53,797 bases of DNA from Luteolibacter flavescens (GTDB lineage: Bacteria; Verrucomicrobiota; Verrucomicrobiia; Verrucomicrobiales; Akkermansiaceae): the NCBI RefSeq assembly GCF_025950085.1, contig NZ_JAPDDS010000022.1, positions 1 through 53,797 on the forward strand. Reading direction: 5' to 3'. Below the pieces are notes generated by a model. It was not told the origin of the DNA. It searched no databases and saw only the letters and a program-made list of their open reading frames with translations. Made by a program: the position numbers and the translations under genes. Position 1 is the first letter of the stretch. Each line of letters starts with the position of its first letter. Positions 6,997 to 15,902 of this stretch are shown here, one piece after another.

Positions 6997-7884
6997 TCAG
7001 GGGACGATCTTGTTCAGAGGATACTCGATGATGCCTTCGGCACCGAGTTCCTTGAGCGTCGGGATGATGTCGCGGACGACCTTCTCGTCGATGACGGTCT
7101 CGACGGCCACCCAGCCCTCTTCGGAGAGTTGGGAAACGGTCGGCCGGCGCATCGCGGGCAGTTGGTCCAGCAGGGCGGGCAGCTTGTCCGCCGGGAGATT
7201 CATTTTCAAGCCCACCTTGTCGCGGGCTTCCAGTGCCGCCTTCAGCAGCATGGTCAGGCGCTCCATCTTCTGGCGCTTCCACGGGTCCGCGGCGGCGGCC
7301 TGGCTGGCGTAGAAGTGGGGGAAGGAGGTTAGCAGGGTATCGACGATGCGCAGCTTGTTCGCCTTGATCGAGGAGCCGGTCTCGGTGACGTCCACGATGG
7401 CGTCCACCAGGTCCGGCACCTTCACCTCCGTCGCACCCCAGGAGAATTCGACTTCGGCCTCGATGCCCTTTTCCTTCAGGTAGCGCTCGGTGATGGCGAC
7501 GCCCTCGGTGGCGATGCGCTTGCCCTGGAGGTCTTCCGGCTTGCGGATGGGCGAGTCTTCCGGGACCACCAGCACCCAGTGCGTGGGGCGCGGGGTGGCG
7601 CGCGAGTAGGGGAGCTCCGTCAGATCGACGAGGCTGTCGGCGAATTCGCTGGCCCAGTCGAGGCCGGTGATGCCGCAGTCGATGAAGCCCTGGTCGATGT
7701 AGCGTGCGACTTCCTGGGCACGAATCAGATACAGATCCAGCTCGGGGTCGTTCGAGGTCGGGCGGAGGCCGCGGGAGGAGACGTACACCTCGTACCCGGC
7801 CTTCGCGAGAAGGTCGAGGGTCGGCCCTTCCAAGGAACCCTTGGGAATGGCCAGTTTCAGTGTCTTTTCAGTGGTCTCCGGCAT
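6997..7884 (-). CDS. hisG: ATP phosphoribosyltransferase, long form
   Basis: 295 residues. The enzyme catalyses the first step of histidine biosynthesis, ATP + PRPP to phosphoribosyl-ATP. The N-terminal catalytic lobes show LAIPKGSLEGPT, the CGITGLDW block, and the PRPP-binding region DAIVDVTETGSSIKANKLRIVD. The last 80 residues (from about LTMLLKAALEARDK) are the C-terminal regulatory domain of the long form, expected to give histidine feedback inhibition without HisZ. The ATG at 7884 places the protein at MPETTEKTLKLAIPKGS. An upstream in-frame ATG at 7947 would add a proline-rich stretch unlike the family. hisI is 40 kb away, so the his genes are scattered. Confidence 0.95.
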   Translation of the reverse strand: MPETTEKTLKLAIPKGSLEGPTLDLLAKAGYEVYVSSRGLRPTSNDPELDLYLIRAQEVARYIDQGFIDCGITGLDWASEFADSLVDLTELPYSRATPRPTHWVLVVPEDSPIRKPEDLQGKRIATEGVAITERYLKEKGIEAEVEFSWGATEVKVPDLVDAIVDVTETGSSIKANKLRIVDTLLTSFPHFYASQAAAADPWKRQKMERLTMLLKAALEARDKVGLKMNLPADKLPALLDQLPAMRRPTVSQLSEEGWVAVETVIDEKVVRDIIPTLKELGAEGIIEYPLNKIVP

Positions 7885-8016
7885 CGCGGCGGGCGGCGGG
7901 GATAGCGGGCGCGACGCCGGGAGGCAAGGGAAGTTTTTAAAAGGCAACGGCTCGCTGGGACAAGAGGGTCGCGCGAGCCTCCGGAATCGCCTCCCGAGCG
8001 AGGTGTCCGTAGGAAA

Positions 8017-8214
8017 TTATCGTTTCCCCCTCACCAGCGAGAGAAACTCGTCCTTCGAGTGGATCGTGATGGATTCGCCGCGGTTGATCTGTTCGAACCC
8101 GAGCCGGATCTCCGCCTGCAGTCGTGGGTTCGTGCAGGTGCGATCCGATGATGAATGAACATCGCCGGATTGATCAAACGAAGCATGGCCTTCGGAATCT
8201 GGGATGCTGCTCAT
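8017..8214 (-). CDS. Small antitoxin-like protein, no partner seen
   Basis: 65 residues. The C-terminal half (RLQAEIRLGFEQINRGESIT followed by HSKDEFLSLVRGKR) resembles the C-terminal region of ParD/addiction-module antitoxins, where a helix followed by a charged segment contacts a RelE/ParE toxin. The N-terminal half is Ser/Asp-rich, and I see no clear ribbon-helix-helix. There is no toxin-sized gene beside it: hisG starts 132 bp downstream, and a divergent secreted-protein gene lies 102 bp upstream. It could be an orphan antitoxin or a remnant. Function is unproven. Confidence 0.5.
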   Translation of the reverse strand: MSSIPDSEGHASFDQSGDVHSSSDRTCTNPRLQAEIRLGFEQINRGESITIHSKDEFLSLVRGKR

Positions 8215-8316
8215 GGGCGTTGGTTTCCAGTCACCGTCGCAAGTTTCGTCGAACGAAACAAGCGTGCGCAGTGATGACTTGTCCTGCCCGCCGGAGTTGT
8301 TCAGTTTCGTATCCCG

Positions 8317-9534
8317 ATGAAAACCCACCTTCCCTTGGTATTGATCGCGTCGTTCATGGCGGCGCTGCCTGTTTCGGCTGCTTCCGGCGGCGGTCGGGGA
8401 GGGCCGGGGGAGGATCCCGGGCCGGCCCCGGGGTTGCCGGTGGAGCCTCCGGCAAAGCCCGGCCTGATCCAGACGCTGACGCACGATGACTTCAGCGGCG
8501 TCACCAGCATCACCCTCGCGCCGGGCGGGAAGCACGCCTACGCGGCCTCGTTTCACAAGGGCCTCATCACCCTGATGACCCGCCACCCGCTGACCGGGCG
8601 GCTCACGCAGGTGAAGTCCGTCACGGAAGATCACTACCTGGGCGCGGTGGCATTCCGGCTTTCAAAGGACGGCAGGCTCGGCGCTGCGTCCGCCTTCCGC
8701 TCGGCGTCGCTCATTCTTTTCAGCCGTGACCCGGATACCGGCGAACTGACCGAACTCGACCACGCCGGCGGGGCGGACAAGCCGATGGCGGGCCTCAATT
8801 TCTGCGTGGACAACGTTTTCTCGCCGGACGGGAATTTCGTCTATGCCGTGGGTGCGGACTCCATCGTCTGCTTCAAGATCGAGGCGGGAAAGCTGGTCCA
8901 CGTGGAGACGCTCACCGATCCGATCGAGGCGGATGACGAGGGGAATCCCAAGCGCCCGCAGATGAGCGGCGCGCGCGGCGTGGCGGTCACGCCGGACGGG
9001 AAGGCGCTGCTCACTTCGTGGAATGGCTCCGGCACGCTGATGGTCCACACCCGCGACCAGGCGACGGGGAAGCTGACCCGACTCCAGGCCCTCTCAAATG
9101 GCGCGGGTGCCGACGCTGGATTGGAGGGCGTGATGCACGTAACCGTCAGCCCTGACGGGGCCTATGCCTACACCGCGGGCGGGAGATTCGGCGGGGAGAA
9201 TGCCGTGTGTACTTTTTCCATCGAGCAAAAGACCGGACGGCTGAATTTTGTCCAGTGCCTGACGGGCAATGGCTTGCCCGCGGACTATGACGGAGGGAAC
9301 GAGATCGTCGTCTCGCCGGATGGATTTCAGGTCGCGGTCGCCTGCACGCTTTCGGACTGCCTCACCCGCTTCGCCCGCGATCCGGAGAGCGGCAAGCTCA
9401 TCGCCGGCAAGAGCTTCGCCTGCGGCCCGCCGGCGAATCCCGGTGCCTGTGGCGTGACCTACGACTCGACCGGGAACCAGATCCTCGTGGCCGACGAGAA
9501 CTCCAGCAGCATCGTCGTCTTCCAGAACCGCTGA
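8317..9534 (+). CDS. Secreted beta-propeller protein, lactonase-like
   Basis: 405 residues with a clear signal peptide (MKTHLPLVLIASFMAALPVSAA) and then a Gly/Pro-rich linker to about residue 48. The rest is repeated blades of the type SPDGxxxYxxG...L..F.....TGxL (SKDGRLGAASAFRSASLILF, SPDGNFVYAVGADSIVCF, TPDGKALLTSW, SPDGAYAYTAG, SPDGFQVAVACTLSDCL). This is the pattern of the 6-phosphogluconolactonase/YVTN seven-bladed propellers. Export makes a cytosolic pentose-phosphate role unlikely, so I would not call it pgl. The gene stands alone, between a divergent small gene and a convergent membrane-protein gene. Confidence 0.8.
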   Translation: MKTHLPLVLIASFMAALPVSAASGGGRGGPGEDPGPAPGLPVEPPAKPGLIQTLTHDDFSGVTSITLAPGGKHAYAASFHKGLITLMTRHPLTGRLTQVKSVTEDHYLGAVAFRLSKDGRLGAASAFRSASLILFSRDPDTGELTELDHAGGADKPMAGLNFCVDNVFSPDGNFVYAVGADSIVCFKIEAGKLVHVETLTDPIEADDEGNPKRPQMSGARGVAVTPDGKALLTSWNGSGTLMVHTRDQATGKLTRLQALSNGAGADAGLEGVMHVTVSPDGAYAYTAGGRFGGENAVCTFSIEQKTGRLNFVQCLTGNGLPADYDGGNEIVVSPDGFQVAVACTLSDCLTRFARDPESGKLIAGKSFACGPPANPGACGVTYDSTGNQILVADENSSSIVVFQNR

Positions 9535-9566
9535 GGGCCAGAGTCTCTGAAAGGGAGAGCGGGAGG

Positions 9567-10166
9567 CTAGAGGTCTTCCTTCTCGGTGAAGTCCAGCGTG
9601 TTGATCCTGCCTGTTGCGGTGGAATGCCACGCCACCAGTTTTCCTCCGGCGGTCGCCACCTGGAGTTGTCCGTCGTGCTCCCTCAGGTGCAGCGCCCATT
9701 GCTTCACCTCCTGCGAGGTCAGGGCGATGGGGGTGTGTAGCGATTCTTCCGCGGCAAGCGATCCATCCGGCTGCTCCACGCGAAAGATAAGGTCCACCCC
9801 CACATCATCTGAATCGTCGATGATCAGCGAGGCCCGGCGTCCGTCCGAGGCGCGGAAATCGGATATTTCCTCGCGGAAATCCACATACGTTGCCGCGACG
9901 CAAACCACGCCAGCCCCGATCAGCCCGGCGAGAACCACGGTCCACGCGGGCATTCGCCGGATAAAATACACGGTAACGGCGAGGTAAAGCGCCACGCAAC
10001 TGCTGGCCGCCGCTACGCAGGCGTAATAGAAGAAGTAGAATGCGGCCTCCTTCGCAGGTGAAAACCTCCAACCGGTAAGCACCGCCGCGAGGACGATGAT
10101 CGCCGCCGCGAAGAGGGCCAGTTTTCTCGGGAGAGGAGGATGGTAGGGTTCGCTCGTTTCGCTCAT
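9567..10166 (-). CDS. Membrane protein of unknown function
   Basis: 199 residues. Three hydrophobic segments lie in the first half (about residues 15-33, 40-65 with FYFFYYACVAAASSCVALYL, and 74-92). They are followed by a soluble C-terminal half, about 105 residues, rich in beta-type sequence. I do not recognise the family. The ATG at 10166 (MSETSEP) places the N-terminus just before the first membrane segment. An ATG 59 codons upstream would add a basic, low-information stretch. Its promoter region is shared with the divergent rpsA gene. Confidence 0.65.
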   Translation of the reverse strand: MSETSEPYHPPLPRKLALFAAAIIVLAAVLTGWRFSPAKEAAFYFFYYACVAAASSCVALYLAVTVYFIRRMPAWTVVLAGLIGAGVVCVAATYVDFREEISDFRASDGRRASLIIDDSDDVGVDLIFRVEQPDGSLAAEESLHTPIALTSQEVKQWALHLREHDGQLQVATAGGKLVAWHSTATGRINTLDFTEKEDL

Positions 10167-10458
10167 CGGTGATCGCGATGTTTCTGGAGGCCAGTGAGTT
10201 AATGGTGGGGGGCGTGCCGAACCATCCCGAAATGGGCGGAAGCGTCTGTTAGCCATCGTTTTCCCTGCCGAAGCCCCTTGTAAATCAGTCATTTTCGGCT
10301 TGCCAATGGGGTTCTGCGGCCTAGTTTCGCCGCCCCGTTTCACCTTTCAAATCACCGGCGGGCAGTTGGAGCCCCGTGGCTCGCCGGTCCTTCCATCGGG
10401 GCAAATGTCGGAAGGAAAAGCGAAACCAAACCAACCTAACCTTAACCCCGTTAAGAAC

Positions 10459-12168
10459 ATGAGCACCAGCGTGCTTGATAACCCCGTCAATCAGGAACTC
10501 GTCGACCTCATCGATTCGAAGTTCCGCGAGTTCCGCGAAGGAACCATCGTGAAAGGCACGATCATCGAGATCCGCCCGCAAGTCGTCCTCGTCGATATCG
10601 GCTACAAGTCCGAGGGCGCCATCCCGTCGAATGAGTTCGAGGATGAAGAAATCGAAGCCGGCGACGAAGTCGAAGTGCTTCTCGAAAGGCTCGAAAACGA
10701 CGAGGGCATGGTCGTCCTCTCGAAGGAAAAGGCTGCTCACAAGCAGAACTGGGAAAAGATCGTCAAGGTGTTCCAGGACGGCGGCCTCGTTCGCGGCAAG
10801 GTCAAGTCGGTCGTCAAGGGCGGTCTCACCGTCAATGTCGGCGTCGAAGCCTTCCTGCCAGGCTCGCAGGTGGACATCATCCCGCCGAAGGATCTCAACG
10901 AATACGTCGGCAACGTCTACGAATTCAAGATCGTCAAGGTCAACGACGAGCGGAAGAACATCGTTCTCTCCCGTCGCGAAGTCATCGAGGCCGAGCGCGC
11001 GGAACTCCGCCAGCACTTCCTCCAGAGCGTCAAGGTCGGCGACAAGGTCACCGGCGCGGTCAAGAACATCACCGACTTCGGTGCGTTCGTGGACCTGCAG
11101 GGCATGGACGGCCTTCTCCACATCACCGACATGTCGTGGGGCCGCATCAACCACCCTTCGGAAATGCTCGTCATCGGCCAGCCGGTCGACGTCGTCATCC
11201 TCGACGTGGACCGCGAGAAGGAGCGCGTCTCCCTCGGCCTCAAGCAGATGTCCGACAATCCTTGGGAAGACATCGAGCGCAAGTTCCCGATCGGCTCGAA
11301 CGTCAAGGGCAAGGTCACCAAGCTCCTGCCCTACGGCGCGTTCATCGAACTCGAGCGCGGTGTCGAAGGCCTCGTGCACGTGTCCGAGCTTTCCTGGGTC
11401 AAGCGCATCACCCGCCCGAGCGACGTGCTCGAGCTCGGCCAGGAGATCCAGGCCGTCGTGCTCGGCATCAGCATCGAGGAGCAGAAGATCTCCCTCGGTG
11501 TCCGCCAGCTCGAGCCGAATCCATGGGACGAAATCGAAGTCCGCTACCCGATCGGTGCCACCATCAAGGGTCCGGTCCGCAATCTCACCGCCTACGGTGC
11601 GTTCGTGGAGCTGGAAGAAGGCATCGACGGCATGGTCCACGTCTCCGACATGTCCTGGACGCGCAAGATCAATCACCCCTCCGAAGTTCTCAAGAAGAAC
11701 GACGAGGTGGAAGCGATCGTGCTCTCCATCGACAAGGCCAACCAGCGCGTCTCGCTCGGCCTCAAGCAGCTTGAGGACGATCCATGGAGCCACATCGACG
11801 AGCGCTTCAAGGTGGGCGACCTCGTCAAGGGCACCGTGGCGAAGATCGCATCCTTCGGCGCCTTCATCAGCCTCGATGGCGACATCGACGGCCTCATCCA
11901 CATCTCGCAGCTCAGCGAGGACCACGTGGAGAAGGTGAAGGACGTGATCAAGGTGGGCGACGAAGTCGAAGCCCGCGTGATCAAGGTGGACAAGGTCGAG
12001 CGCCGCATCGGCCTCTCGATCAAGGCCGTCAACTACAGCGAAGCCGACCTCAAGAAGGAAAGCGCCAGCTTCGAAAGCCTGCGCCCGTCCTCCGAGATGG
12101 TGGGCCTCGAGCAGGCCTTCAACCTCGCCGCCTTCAAGGCCGAGGAGTGGAGCCCGTCCGAAGACTGA
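10459..12168 (+). CDS. rpsA: 30S ribosomal protein S1
   Basis: 569 residues with six S1 (OB-fold) domains at about 27-92, 108-175, 192-265, 275-350, 362-437 and 449-522. Repeated phrases are GDKVTGAVKNITDFGAFVDL, GLLHITDMSW and GLVHVSELSW. Domains 1-2 would dock on the 30S subunit, and 3-6 bind single-stranded RNA during initiation. The ATG at 10459 gives the standard N-terminus. An open frame upstream to 10300 is unlike the family. There is no strong Shine-Dalgarno site before the start (CCGTTAAGAACATG), which suits S1-dependent initiation. A weak sigma-70-like pair (TTGCCA 10300, TAGTTT 10322, 16-bp spacer) would give a leader of about 125 nt. An intrinsic terminator follows the stop. Confidence 0.97.
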   Translation: MSTSVLDNPVNQELVDLIDSKFREFREGTIVKGTIIEIRPQVVLVDIGYKSEGAIPSNEFEDEEIEAGDEVEVLLERLENDEGMVVLSKEKAAHKQNWEKIVKVFQDGGLVRGKVKSVVKGGLTVNVGVEAFLPGSQVDIIPPKDLNEYVGNVYEFKIVKVNDERKNIVLSRREVIEAERAELRQHFLQSVKVGDKVTGAVKNITDFGAFVDLQGMDGLLHITDMSWGRINHPSEMLVIGQPVDVVILDVDREKERVSLGLKQMSDNPWEDIERKFPIGSNVKGKVTKLLPYGAFIELERGVEGLVHVSELSWVKRITRPSDVLELGQEIQAVVLGISIEEQKISLGVRQLEPNPWDEIEVRYPIGATIKGPVRNLTAYGAFVELEEGIDGMVHVSDMSWTRKINHPSEVLKKNDEVEAIVLSIDKANQRVSLGLKQLEDDPWSHIDERFKVGDLVKGTVAKIASFGAFISLDGDIDGLIHISQLSEDHVEKVKDVIKVGDEVEARVIKVDKVERRIGLSIKAVNYSEADLKKESASFESLRPSSEMVGLEQAFNLAAFKAEEWSPSED

Positions 12169-12193
12169 GACCATCGGTCAGAATGATTCCAGA

Positions 12194-12222
12194 AGCCGGG
12201 AGGGAAACCTCCCGGCTTTTTC
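12194..12222 (+). terminator. Intrinsic terminator of rpsA
   Basis: Ten-bp perfect stem (AGCCGGGAGG with CCTCCCGGCT), GAAA tetraloop and TTTT tail, 26 bp after the rpsA stop. Confidence 0.93.
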
Positions 12223-12285
12223 GTTTCCACGGGGCTGGAAGTCCCTGCTTGTGAGGAATCCGTGGATGGTTCAGGCTGAGGGATA

Positions 12286-15200
12286 GTGAAGTGGCCCAAG
12301 ACACCTTTCGCGTTCTCGCTTGCGCTTCTGGCCGGGGTTTTCCTGGCGGTGACCCAGAGGCCGGGGCCGGGGGAGCGTGGATTGGCGGACGCGACGAAAA
12401 CGGGGGAGCGTGGGCATTCCATCTCGGCTGTTAGGGCGGGTGAGCCGGGGCGGGAGGAGGCCGGTGGTGACGGGAGTGGTGATTTCGAAGGGCGGGCGTG
12501 GCAGCCGGATGGCGTGGTGCCATCCGGAGTGGCGGCGGGTGCGATGCCCACGGCGGAGGAGGTCGCGGCGAGGAAGCAGGCGGCGCTTGAGGAAGTGCTC
12601 GCGGCCATCGATGCGAATCCGAAGCTGACCCGCGAGCAGGGCGACCGCCTTGCGCGCTACGCGGGCCAGCTCGCCACGGCAGGCACGCCGCGGGTGCAGT
12701 GTTGGTCGCGGGAGACTCCGGTGGAAATCGTGCAGGCCTACCTGATGGCTGAGCAAAAGATCGCGGCGGCGGGCAGCTACGAGACGAATGCGCTGCGCGT
12801 GGCGACGCGCTGGTCCCGCACCGCCACGAATGGCAGCGGCCAGGGATCGCAGGGCACGCCGGTGACGCTCACCTGGAGCATCGTCCCGGATGGCACGGCC
12901 ATCGCCGCGAGCGATGTGAAGGACACCTCCGACCCCAGCAACCTCCGCGCGCGGCTCGCGGCGATCTATGGCGGCAGTGCTTCCGGCAATCCGCAGGACC
13001 AGCCGTGGTTCCCGGTCTTCCAGTCGGTCTTCGACAATCTGGCGGCGATCTCCGGGCTGCGCTTCGTCTATGAGCCGGCGGACGATGGCGTGGCCATCGA
13101 TGGCAGCACGAGCAGCGCCGACTGGGGCAGCCTCGGCATCCGCGGGGACATCCGCCTGAGCGGCCACCTCATCGACGGGAACAACAACACGCTCGCCTAC
13201 GCCTACTACCCGGAGAATGGCGACGTGGTCATCGATACGGGCGACAATTACATCTCGAACACGAGCAGCGATTCCATCCGCCTGCGCAATATTCTGGAGC
13301 ACGAGATCGGCCACTCGCTCGGCCTCGCCCACGTCTGCCCCGTGGATTTCACGAAGCTGATGGAGCCCTACATCAATCTCAACTTCACCGGCAGCCAGTA
13401 CGACGACATCTACTCGCACCAGCGGAACTACGGCGATCCGCTGGAAGTACACGGCACCGTCCGCAACAACGACACCCCGGCGAATGCCACGCCCATCGCG
13501 CTGGTGCCCGGCGTGACCTCCGCGTGGCAATGGCTGAGCATCGATGACAACGGGGACACCGATCACTTCTCCTTCACCGCGCCGGCGGAGCATCAGGTGA
13601 CCGTGCGCGTCATCCCCTCGGACCCCATCCTGCCGAATGACCCGGCGACGGACACCTATCTGGAGGGCGAGCAGCTTTCCTCCGGCACCTGCAGCACCGG
13701 GACGGCCTTTGACCCCACCTCGCAGCAGGACCTGGTGCTGGACCTGCTGGCGGCGAACGGGACCACGGTGCTGGCCTCCGCGCCGGTGCAGCCGGCCGGG
13801 GTGACGGAGGCGATCCAGGCCTTCCGGCTCACCACCGCGGGCACGCGCTACATCCGCGTGCGCGGCGGGACGAATGACCGGGCGCAGCTCTACCGGCTGG
13901 AGGTTCTGTTAGAGAATGCCGCGCCCGCGCCTGCCCTCTCGGTTGCTTCCATGCGGCTCGATGCGGAGTCGAACAGCGGGGAGAATGGCGTGCCGGATTC
14001 CGGCGAGACCATCCGGCTGGGCATCACGCTGGCAAATGCCGGGACCCTCGCGGCCACGGACCTGACGGCCACCCTGTCCGGTCCGGCGGGTGTCACGATT
14101 TTCCAGGGCACCGGGAGCTATGGCACGCTGGCGGCGGGTGCGTCGGCGGAGCGCCTGTTCACCTTCGCGCTCACCGGGTCGGTCGGGCAGACGGTCGCGC
14201 TGCAGCTCACGGTGAATGCGACGGGATACTCGGTGGTGCTGCCGGTGTCGGTGACCATCGGCGCGGGACTCGGCGCGCCGTCGCTTGATGAGCGCTTCGA
14301 TGGTGGCAGCAGCTTGCCCGCGGGCTGGACCCAGTCGGTCACCGGGGTGGGCAGCCCGTGGGTGGTGTCGTCGGCGCGCTCCGCCAGCGGGCCGAACTCG
14401 GTGTTCTCCGCCTCCGTCTTTCCGAATGGCGAGGCGCTGCTGGCATCTCCTACGGTCATAGTAGGTGCGGGCGGCGGCATCGTGGAATTCGCGCACCTCT
14501 ACCTGCTGGAGACCTCGCGTGACGGCGGCGTGATCGAGGCATCGCGGAATGGCGGCGCGTGGTTCGACCTCATGACATCGTCCGCAGCCACGGTGCTGGC
14601 GGGCGACTACAACGGGACCATCACGTCGAACTCCAGCTCCACGATCCGCGGGCGCCGGGCATTCACCGGGAGCGCCACCGGCTTCGTCACCACGCGGGTG
14701 AGGCTGCCGCAGGCGTGGGCCGGGGAGCAGGTGGCCGTCCGCTGGCGGCTGGTGCACAACAGCGGCACGGCGGTGACGGGCTGGAATGTGGATGATGTGA
14801 AATTCCGCGCGCTTCCCTCCACCGATCCCTTCCGCCCGCGACTCTCCCTCTCAGCATCCGGGACATCGCTCTCGGAGACGGACCCGTCCGCTAGGATCAC
14901 GCTGACCGTCTCCACGCCGCTGCCGCTGGTGCAGGATGTGGTGGTGGTGCCGGAGCTTTCCGGCACGGCGAGCGCGGAGGACTTCGACGGGCCCATCGCC
15001 ATCACTTTGCCCGCGGGTCAGACGAGTGCCTCGATGGAGGTGGGCGTCGTGCTGGATTCACTGGTGGAGGGCGAGGAGACGGCGGTGCTGTCGCTGCCCT
15101 CGTCGGCGTCCGCCTTTGCCGCCACGGCTCCTGTCTTCGTCTCGCTCGGGATCGCGGACGCGCCGGTGCTGCCTGCGGCGATCCATTTCTCCGGGCTCGC

Positions 15201-15726
15201 GACCACCTACGATGGGAATGCGAAGTCCGCGGGCGTGACCACCGACCCGGGCGGGCTCGCCGTATCCGTGACCTATGACGGGTCCGCCACGCCGCCGGTG
15301 AATGCGGGCAGCTATGCGGTGGTGGCCACCATCACCACGCCGGGCTACGCGGGCAGCGCGAGTGGCACGCTGGTCATCGGCTCCGCCTACACCGCATGGA
15401 TCGCGAGCTTCGCCGATCCGGACGACCCGCTGGCCGCGGCCTCCGCGGATCTGGATGGCGATGGCTGGGACAATGCGGGCGAATATACCTTTGGCACCCG
15501 GCCGGATGACCCGGCGTCGATCCCGCGCCTCGAGCCCGTGGTGAATGCGGGCGCGCTCCAGCTTCTCCTGCCCGATCCGCCGCCCGGCATCGGGCGGTGG
15601 GCGGAGACCTCCACGGACCTCCGCACGTGGACATCGGCGGGCGTCGTGGAGATCCCTGGCGGCTACGAGGTCGTGCGCGATGCCGGCGCGCGCTTCATCC
15701 GCATCCACTACGAGGTGGTGAATTGA
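12286..15726 (+). CDS. Secreted metzincin-type metalloprotease with CARDB, Calx-beta and MBG-like domains
   Basis: 1,146 residues from a GTG start followed by a signal-like segment (TPFAFSLALLAGVFLAV). The zinc site HEIGHSLGLAH at 339-349 is the full HExxHxxGxxH of matrixin/metzincin peptidases, within about residues 170-390. After it come a pre-peptidase C-terminal-like beta domain (about 395-540), a CARDB-like region (about 550-660), a jelly-roll-like segment, a Calx-beta-like domain (about 845-960) and an MBG/YDG-type domain (about 965-1030, ATTYDGNAKSAGVT). The last 110 residues carry a DLDGDGWDN Ca-binding-like motif and a module resembling the C-terminus of the surface protein at 25335-29513. 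It is presumably an extracellular degradative enzyme; its substrate cannot be read from sequence. There is no operon partner. Confidence 0.82.
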   Translation: MKWPKTPFAFSLALLAGVFLAVTQRPGPGERGLADATKTGERGHSISAVRAGEPGREEAGGDGSGDFEGRAWQPDGVVPSGVAAGAMPTAEEVAARKQAALEEVLAAIDANPKLTREQGDRLARYAGQLATAGTPRVQCWSRETPVEIVQAYLMAEQKIAAAGSYETNALRVATRWSRTATNGSGQGSQGTPVTLTWSIVPDGTAIAASDVKDTSDPSNLRARLAAIYGGSASGNPQDQPWFPVFQSVFDNLAAISGLRFVYEPADDGVAIDGSTSSADWGSLGIRGDIRLSGHLIDGNNNTLAYAYYPENGDVVIDTGDNYISNTSSDSIRLRNILEHEIGHSLGLAHVCPVDFTKLMEPYINLNFTGSQYDDIYSHQRNYGDPLEVHGTVRNNDTPANATPIALVPGVTSAWQWLSIDDNGDTDHFSFTAPAEHQVTVRVIPSDPILPNDPATDTYLEGEQLSSGTCSTGTAFDPTSQQDLVLDLLAANGTTVLASAPVQPAGVTEAIQAFRLTTAGTRYIRVRGGTNDRAQLYRLEVLLENAAPAPALSVASMRLDAESNSGENGVPDSGETIRLGITLANAGTLAATDLTATLSGPAGVTIFQGTGSYGTLAAGASAERLFTFALTGSVGQTVALQLTVNATGYSVVLPVSVTIGAGLGAPSLDERFDGGSSLPAGWTQSVTGVGSPWVVSSARSASGPNSVFSASVFPNGEALLASPTVIVGAGGGIVEFAHLYLLETSRDGGVIEASRNGGAWFDLMTSSAATVLAGDYNGTITSNSSSTIRGRRAFTGSATGFVTTRVRLPQAWAGEQVAVRWRLVHNSGTAVTGWNVDDVKFRALPSTDPFRPRLSLSASGTSLSETDPSARITLTVSTPLPLVQDVVVVPELSGTASAEDFDGPIAITLPAGQTSASMEVGVVLDSLVEGEETAVLSLPSSASAFAATAPVFVSLGIADAPVLPAAIHFSGLATTYDGNAKSAGVTTDPGGLAVSVTYDGSATPPVNAGSYAVVATITTPGYAGSASGTLVIGSAYTAWIASFADPDDPLAAASADLDGDGWDNAGEYTFGTRPDDPASIPRLEPVVNAGALQLLLPDPPPGIGRWAETSTDLRTWTSAGVVEIPGGYEVVRDAGARFIRIHYEVVN

Positions 15727-15902
15727 ATGCGGCTATTTTCCGCCCCGGAGAAAGAAGACGCATTCCGCCACGTCCTTGGATGATTGCGACATGGCCGAAA
15801 GGAAACGTCCGTGGAAAGCGTTCTCCGCTGCCATTTCGCATGCTTGCCATGCCATGTACCCACCGTTAGACAGACCGCCACTTCTCTAGAACCCAAGTAA
15901 CC

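Noticed and set aside
8317..9534. Naming the propeller gene pgl (6-phosphogluconolactonase)
   Set aside because: The clear signal peptide places it outside the cytosol; only the fold, not the function, is supported.
10321..12174. Open frame of 617 codons antisense to rpsA
   Set aside because: Opposite a certain ribosomal protein gene. Asp/Leu/Val-rich without domain character.
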